From the NCBI GenBank assembly GCA_022606135.1, contig JABYQN010000014.1, forward strand, positions 434,001-498,000: a stretch of 64,000 bases of DNA, written 5' to 3'. The stretch's first letter is position 1, and each line of letters opens with the position of its first letter. Positions 58,212 through 64,000 of this stretch are shown here, in pieces. Below the pieces are notes generated by a model. It ran no database searches, was not told the DNA's origin, and saw only the letters and a program-made list of their open reading frames with translations. The translations under genes were made by a program, and so were the position numbers. This stretch comes from Fomes fomentarius. Taxonomy: Eukaryota > Basidiomycota > Agaricomycetes > Polyporales > Polyporaceae.

Positions 58212-60342
58212 CCCTCTCAAGGGTGAGCGGCCATCGTTCCAGTGTCTCGCTGAGTAAATTCTCCGTTCTTGCTTTCACGTCCCACGTTATGCGTAGGAAG
58301 CCTGTAGCCGACCTCTCCTGAATTTGACGCGTTAATCATTGCATTCGAGAACGACCACGATCAGTGCTTCCCCTTTGCCATGTCGTACGCGCGTCGGCGA
58401 AAAGCCATGTTCAGGACGGCCGCGCAGCTGGAAGCAACGTCCTGTCCATGGCTATCCTCTTCCTGCATAGGTATGAAGTCTTCACTGGCAGCCCTGCCAT
58501 CCTCTCAGTACTACCAGGAGCCTCAGGATGAGCCAGGAACACGTGCTCAACCTGTCAATCTAAAATCATGACGGAAGCCACCGGAGGTTCAAGCGTCATA
58601 TTGTATAAAAATGGTGGCGCATTACGTGAGCAGGGCGACGTTGAATGGCAACGAAGACTTCATTGACACGACTCTTCACGTTAGATATGGAGCGCGGTCC
58701 ACTCCCAAACGCTGTAGTACGGAGAAATATGCACTTTCATTCGAATTGCAGCGCACTAATATGACACTCACGTAACAAACATTTTGCGCTTCGCTCGTCT
58801 TCAACTGAATGGAACATATTTGGACGCCCGGTCCCATATTGTGCAGCCGCCATGGAGAAGAAGGACCGAGTCCGGCCGACGACTCGGGCGCTTCGAGGAA
58901 TTTTTTGTTAGCCCATGATTCGTGTACAGAAGGAGGATGGCCAGTAAAGGACAGCAGACGGGCGTACTCGCACTATAGCCGCATTCTAGAGAAGTTTCCA
59001 TTCCGGTGGGAGTATCGGTTGCAGAGGCCGTCTTCGGCTGCTGTGGACACTGACCAGGGCGCCGAGATTGATTTGCAGGCGGTACTACTCTGTGGGTCTG
59101 TCGACGCGGTGAAGGGGAAATATCCTACCACGAGAATCAATTGTGAACAACGAAAGAGCGCTCCTACAAGAGATAGAAAAATGGAAGATGGAGAGAATCG
59201 CACCGATACGACAGCCCAATATGATATCCAGAGTGGGAGAATCGAGCATGCGTAGTCCACATTGGATTGCCACACTATCCTGGCTATGCAGAAATGGACT
59301 CAAATTTCGACGCAGTGGATCTACTGCACGTCGACTCGAGCAAGATGCAACATTAGTATAGGCGAGTGGATGATCATGAAGGCAGCGATTGGACCCTCGA
59401 GAAAGGCTTCACTGCGTCTTCATCCGTCGCTCCTCGGGTAGCCGTTTGAACACAGGCGGATAAAGGAAGTTGGGGCTGATGAGGACGGACTCCGAACCAG
59501 TAGGCCTTTCCGACGAGAAATTTCGCGTTCGTATACGTAGCAGATGATACCCATTGTCGCTATCGCGAGGCAGAAACCGGATCAGATGCACAGAATGCGG
59601 ACGTCTTCCCAAACGACATAGTAGCGTTACACCTAAGTGACCTACCTTCATACTACTGAAAAGTTTCATGCGGACTTACTGCGACCTATGCATGTACAGC
59701 AGAATTAGGGACTACTAAACTGACTAACCTCATTGGATGATTGCGTTGTTCCAGCATGGTCCGCAGAAGCGTATGTTGCGAGTAGTCGAGCTAGTTGGCA
59801 CGGAAATGTAAGGCCGCCATCCCGGTGCCACTCGGATGGACAGGCATTCGGTGCGAGGTGCACGATGTACACTATACATCCTCGCGAGCCGGTCGACACG
59901 GGCATATAAGACTACTACTGTTGAGTATCCGAGGGTCATCAGGTATCGAGTGTGCGCTGATTTCAGTGTGAAAGTTCGACCTACAGTTATCCTGTGCAAG
60001 GTGAGTAGTCAATGCTATAGTCATCAAGAACGGCCTTCGTGTGCCATGTGCATGTCATTCCCGATCGTCCTGATGCGCTGCTGGTCTGACGTGCAGAGTT
60101 GAAGGCATACTTAGAGAACAGGAAGAACATATGGTCGAAGCAGACAGAGTCGCCATGGAAGGAACCACCAGACGAACATGAACTCCGCAAGTGTGCACTG
60201 TGAGTGTACTATACGCAATGATCAGCGCTACAACTCACCATACGAGATCCTCGTCCCAAGGATCTCAATGCTTCCGAAGCCAAAATATATCACTCTATAC
60301 AAATCTAGCGCACTTTAATGACAGTCTCTAGGCCCGGGCACT
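58212..60342. other. Outer end of right arm and unique flank
   Basis: 58.2-59.36 kb mirrors 17.96-19.1 kb. The unique part has one possible coding exon at about 60099-60203 (+), reading ELKAYLENRKNIWSKQTESP after an AG acceptor and ending at TGA. No start exon or family could be assigned. Otherwise nothing recognised. Confidence 0.4.
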
Positions 60343-63171
60343 TTATCGCGCCAAAGGCTTTTCCTTGATATAAAACGCCGTAACGACGGTCAGCGCAGTG
60401 AGCACGACCGTGAACCAGAACGCCGCCTGCAGGCCATCCTGGTACGCACGTACGACCTTCACACGTACGGCGGGCTCCAGCTCGCCGATATACTCCAGCG
60501 ACTCGCGCACGCGCCTGATGATCTGCACGCCAAGAAATTCATACATACAGTCAGAACGTCTCGTGGAAATGGATGGATCAGGGTGTGCATGGAGGAGAGA
60601 TACGCACCTCGTCGACGTCTCCCCCCGAGAGGCGCTTGCGGAGACTCTGGCGCAGGACGTCTTGGGTTAGCGTCGTGCCCACGGAGAGACCGACGACAGA
60701 GCCGAGAGAGCGGAAGAGATATGACACCGCAGTGGCGATCGCTTGGTCTTCAGGTCCTGCATTCGCCACGAGTGCAACGAGAGTGCTCGTGAGGCCAGCC
60801 CCTATGAACGAACGTCAGCTAGGCCTATCCACAGAGAATGCAAACACATCGAAAACACACCTATGCCGATGTTGTTCGCCACAATACCTGCAGTGCTTGT
60901 CAGCATCCTAAGTGCGCATCTAACCCGATATGTACCCACCGATAGACAGCGCAGCGAGCGAATACTTGACGAGCGGACCGGTCGTGAGCGACACCACCAC
61001 ATCTCCCGCCAGCATCAACGTGAACACGGCGATCGTCAGCACATAGTACCTCCCAGTCGTCTGCATAATCAGCCCGGTGCTCAGACTCCCAAACACGCCT
61101 CCAAAGATCGTAGGTAGTAAAATCAGCCCCACTTCGCCTGCGCTCGCGCCTCGCACTGCCTGTAGGTACAACGACACGTGGAACACAAGCGTGATCGCCG
61201 CCGCGTTCGAGAAGAAGTTACAGACGAAGCTCGCAATGAGCGAGCGGTTCGCAACGACGCGCTTCGGGGCAAACGGCTCGCGCGCGACCCAGAGCTCGAC
61301 AGCAATGAAAGCCGCGAAGAACGCCGACGAGGCGGAGAGGGAGATGATGGTGACGTAGTCGCGCCACGAGATGTTACCGCCGCGGTCGAGGCCGAGCAGG
61401 AGCAGGAAGGTCGCTCCGACGAGCGTGGCAGCGCCGAGGAAGTCGATCCTGGCGAGTTTTGCACGGAAATCGCCCGTCGAGGAGCGAGGGAGAGTCAGGA
61501 AGAACCCCACGGAGACGACAGCGAGGGCGGCGAGTGGGACTTGCATAAGGAATGCTCTGAAGATCGAGTGAGTTGGCAGACGTGAAGGTGTGTTCGAAAT
61601 GGAGGACACTCACGCGCGCCAGCCTATGCTGTCCGAGATAAATCCACCTAATGGTGCTCCAGTAGCCTGCCCAGCCGCCCACGCAATGTTTGCGAACCCT
61701 GACATTTATCAGGAGTCGAGGGGGCATTGAAGAGTCTCCTTGCACACCTTGTAATGTCCCGCGCTGACGAAGGGTTGAGACGTCAGACAGAATTATAGAT
61801 GCCATGGTCGACATTCCACCGCCGCCGATCCCAGCCAGTGCCCGAGCAGCGATCAGCTCTGTCATGTTCCGCGCGAGACCACAGAAGAGGCATCCGAGAG
61901 CAAAAACAGAATACGCGAATAGGAGACAGGTCTTGCGCCCAAAGATGTCGCTGAGCTGGGGTCACATGAGCACCTGCGCCATTCTCTGGGTGCATTGCAC
62001 GCACCTTGCCATATAGAGGCCTAGGAATATACCGTGAGGTTTGGAAAACAGCACATCAAAGGCGACTTACTGAAAGCTGGTGAGCGAGAGCATGTACCCA
62101 GTGACGATCCAGCTGGTATTCTGGAGCTGCTCGAACTGGCTTCCTATGGACGCATATGTGGACGTGATGATGGTCGTGTCCATTGCGGCTAAGAAAATAC
62201 CGATGATCATGGGTGCCATCTACATTTCAGTCAGTATGGTCAAAGGCCAGAGCGATGAAAGAGAACATGAGTGTGCTAGGGTTGCAGGAACACTCAGCCA
62301 TGTGGTTCACAGCAGCGCGAAAGCCATAACTGCACTATAAGGACAGTAGCAGGACAACACTACCACTGCGTGAAATCCTCAGATGATGGCTTACGACTGG
62401 AATACGGACGATTTCAAGATGTATTGCGGACGACATCCCCCCTGTGACATGAGCCCATGCGGTTCTCCAACACGACAGACAAAGGTCTGTTTTGCGCTGT
62501 GCGACAGGCGACCTACAGTGGAGTGCAAAGGCGAAAACGAGATCATAGGCTTTCGATAGTCATGCCATAGGTCAACTTCGCCAAAATTGCATGCCTACAA
62601 GCCGCCTATAGCCCGGTTCAAAGTCTGACGATGCCCGGAGTGCAATGTGCGCTTGCTCTGTGGTAATGTCCCTACACCCACGAAACCAGCGCTATGCTCC
62701 AGTATGCGGCCGATAGATGTCCATGTTATGTCATGGGGGTCCCTCGGGTATCGTCCGGAGCCCGTCTGGTACTGGCCATGATATCGAAGGGTCGGCAGAG
62801 ATCCGGTGAACTCCTGAGACGATTCTTTTGCGCCGATACGGTTTCAACCCGGTGATAGATATCGTCCGTATCTTATGATGTACGGACTGCTGGTTCCAGC
62901 ACTCTCCGTGACCTCATGAGATATGCTCATAGGGTAACGAAGAGCACTCTGGGTCAACCGGTCACTATCAGCAATCAAAGATGTGACGACTCACCACTGC
63001 GACCAAGGAGACATGCGGCTTCACGGCTTCATCGTCGGCCTCTCTGGAAACATCACCATGATTCGAGCCGACGTCCGTGTCAACGAGAGTGCTCTCTCTT
63101 GAGACCGGTGTAGTTTCCGAGTCGGACTCTGTGAGGAGAGGCGTGCGCTCGTCTGCTACTTGACCGCTCAT
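60343..63171 (-). CDS. MFS transporter, DHA2 / vacuolar amino-acid type
   Basis: Proton-coupled exporter or vacuolar basic-amino-acid transporter with about 14 membrane segments. Nine exons (63171-62995, 62219-62071, 62020-62005, 61955-61748, 61698-61614, 61556-60940, 60887-60861, 60801-60608, 60522-60343) give 550 residues. The N-terminal RTPLLTESDSE resembles vacuolar VBA-like proteins. MFS signatures seen: MDTTIITSTYASIG, GKLSDIFGRKTCLL between TM2 and TM3, RALAGIGGGGMSTMA, and the DHA2 motif in GQATGAPLGGFISDSIGWR. Exons of 16 and 27 nt are needed to close the frame. The first intron is 775 bp, over ten times the usual size here. Substrate not predictable. Confidence 0.9.
62220..62994 (-). 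other. Long first intron of MFS gene
   Basis: 775 bp GT-AG interval between exon 1 (ending KPHVSLVAV) and exon 2 (MAPMIIGIFLAAMDTT). No transposon ends or coding frame recognised inside. It may hold an insertion, or the gene may start at exon 2. Confidence 0.5.
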
Positions 63172-63358
63172 GTTGCGGGTTCGGAAGCTACTGTCGTGGT
63201 GTGATGCAGTCCGATCAAGTCAGGATGCAGTGGGGTCCGACCACGCACGGATGACCAACACTACCTTGGTGTATAAAAAGCTCGCAATAAGTATGACGAG
63301 CGAGGTCCAGGAGACGTAGACCTCCAAACAGTTGATATTACTGTTTTTTATAACGTTG

Positions 63359-63430
63359 TCCGATATGGTGTAACGGCTAACATTACCGCCTTTCACGCGG
63401 TAGCTCGGGGTTCGATTCCCCGTATCGGAG
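63359..63430 (+). tRNA. tRNA-Glu (anticodon UUC)
   Basis: 72 nt cloverleaf. Acceptor stem TCCGATA pairs with TATCGGA. The anticodon loop CTTTCAC, with anticodon TTC, is closed by the CCGC/GCGG stem. The T-arm GGGGTTCGATTCCCC is perfect. No intron. RNA polymerase III internal boxes are intact. Confidence 0.95.
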
Positions 63431-63609
63431 CTACAGTCAATTGTTCGCTATTTTGTTTGCCACTTCGATTCTTTCTCTCTCCTACATCCAGCCCCATTAT
63501 CACTTCGCTCACCATCTCACAAGCCTCACGAACTGTCAAGTCTTAGTATGCATTAGATAAGAAGTACATTACAATTACGATCTTATCCACAGGGACGGAT
63601 ACAGAGCGA

Positions 63610-64000
63610 TCATGGATTGCTGGCTTCTAGTAGAGGAGCATCCGACGCAGAGCCTTCTACTCGCGGCGCAATCTTGTAGTAGTGCTCCCCAGTGAGACCG
63701 CCACGAGGAAGCTTGCCGTACAACTCCTTGTTGAATGCACGGGACACAGGCACCTTCGTGGACACGTACGCCTTGAGCTACGCGCGGAGTAACACAACAC
63801 ACCGGCAGGAGCGGCGAAGGCAGAGAATGTTCAGGAATCATGCGTCCGAGCGGTATGAGAACACATGAGATATACGCACTGCAGAATTTTGGATCTCCTC
63901 TATGGGTGGTGCGACGAACACCCGGACCTGCTCGTCCACGAGCCTGTACTTCGCCTTCCCGCGCACGACGTGTTTTCCGGGCGCACCCGTGCGGTGGCCA
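63610..64000 (-). CDS. Unidentified protein, C-terminal part only
   Basis: Continues beyond the right window edge. Exon pieces up to 63880 read KYRLVDEQVRVFVAPPIEEI, ending IQNSA. After an intron of about 105 bp they read LKAYVSTKVPVSRAFNKELY, then GKLPRGGLTGEHYYKIAPR and a stop at 63610-63612. The reading is clean and conserved-looking, but I do not recognise the family. Confidence 0.6.

Larger units (their letters stand above)
46640..59362. repeat. Right arm of large imperfect inverted duplication
   Basis: Mirror image of 17.96-43.2 kb, about half as long. It lacks the carrier, second GNAT, CpG-poor hydrophobins, TIR element and SURP-like gene between F-box and STE24, and most of the seven-TM pair. 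Similarity covers introns and spacers. Edges estimated by eye. Confidence 0.85.

Overview
The window is eukaryotic nuclear DNA from a filamentous basidiomycete (Agaricomycetes). Genes are split by many 45-70 bp GT-AG introns. There are class I hydrophobins, a ricin-B-like lectin pair, UstYa-like (DUF3328) proteins, a fungal F-box family, Rho1, STE24, TFIIS and PRP46, and one nuclear tRNA-Glu. No bacterial, rRNA or CRISPR features are seen. Most gene models were built by hand from splice sites, and their summed exon lengths keep the reading frame.

Layout. 1.3-4.6 kb: PRP46 and TFIIS, divergent over a shared 0.3 kb promoter. 5.1-12.4 kb: two clear ricin-B-like beta-trefoil lectins plus a weaker third candidate, with about 4.7 kb lacking recognisable genes. 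13.7-17.6 kb: Rho1 GTPase and a serine-rich single-pass membrane protein. About 18-59.4 kb: a large imperfect inverted duplication. The left arm (about 17.96-43.2 kb) and right arm (about 46.6-59.4 kb) carry the same genes in mirror order around a 3.4 kb centre. Outside to inside they are: hydrophobin, F-box protein, STE24, UstYa-like protein, GNAT acetyltransferase, seven-TM membrane protein(s), a small secreted peptide, and an unclassified block. The centre holds a membrane protein of unknown function and a canonical UstYa-like gene with two HxxHC motifs. 60.3-64 kb: an MFS/DHA2 transporter, tRNA-Glu and a partial gene running off the window.

The left arm has about 10 kb with no counterpart in the right arm: a mitochondrial-carrier-like gene, a second GNAT, a 4.2 kb almost CpG-free block with two intact diverged hydrophobins, a 751 bp TIR element, and a SURP-like gene. 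Decay of the arms is reciprocal. STE24 is intact only on the right, while the F-box and seven-TM genes are intact only on the left. The hydrophobin, UstYa-like, GNAT and small-peptide genes are open in both.

Most interesting unit: a 57-residue secreted-peptide gene, too small for usual gene calling, is kept in both arms with its TATA box. It lies near UstYa-like genes, a family known to modify ribosomally made peptides, so a peptide-product locus is a reasonable hypothesis but unproven. The mirror structure could instead be two dikaryon haplotypes misjoined head to head in assembly; read-level evidence is needed.
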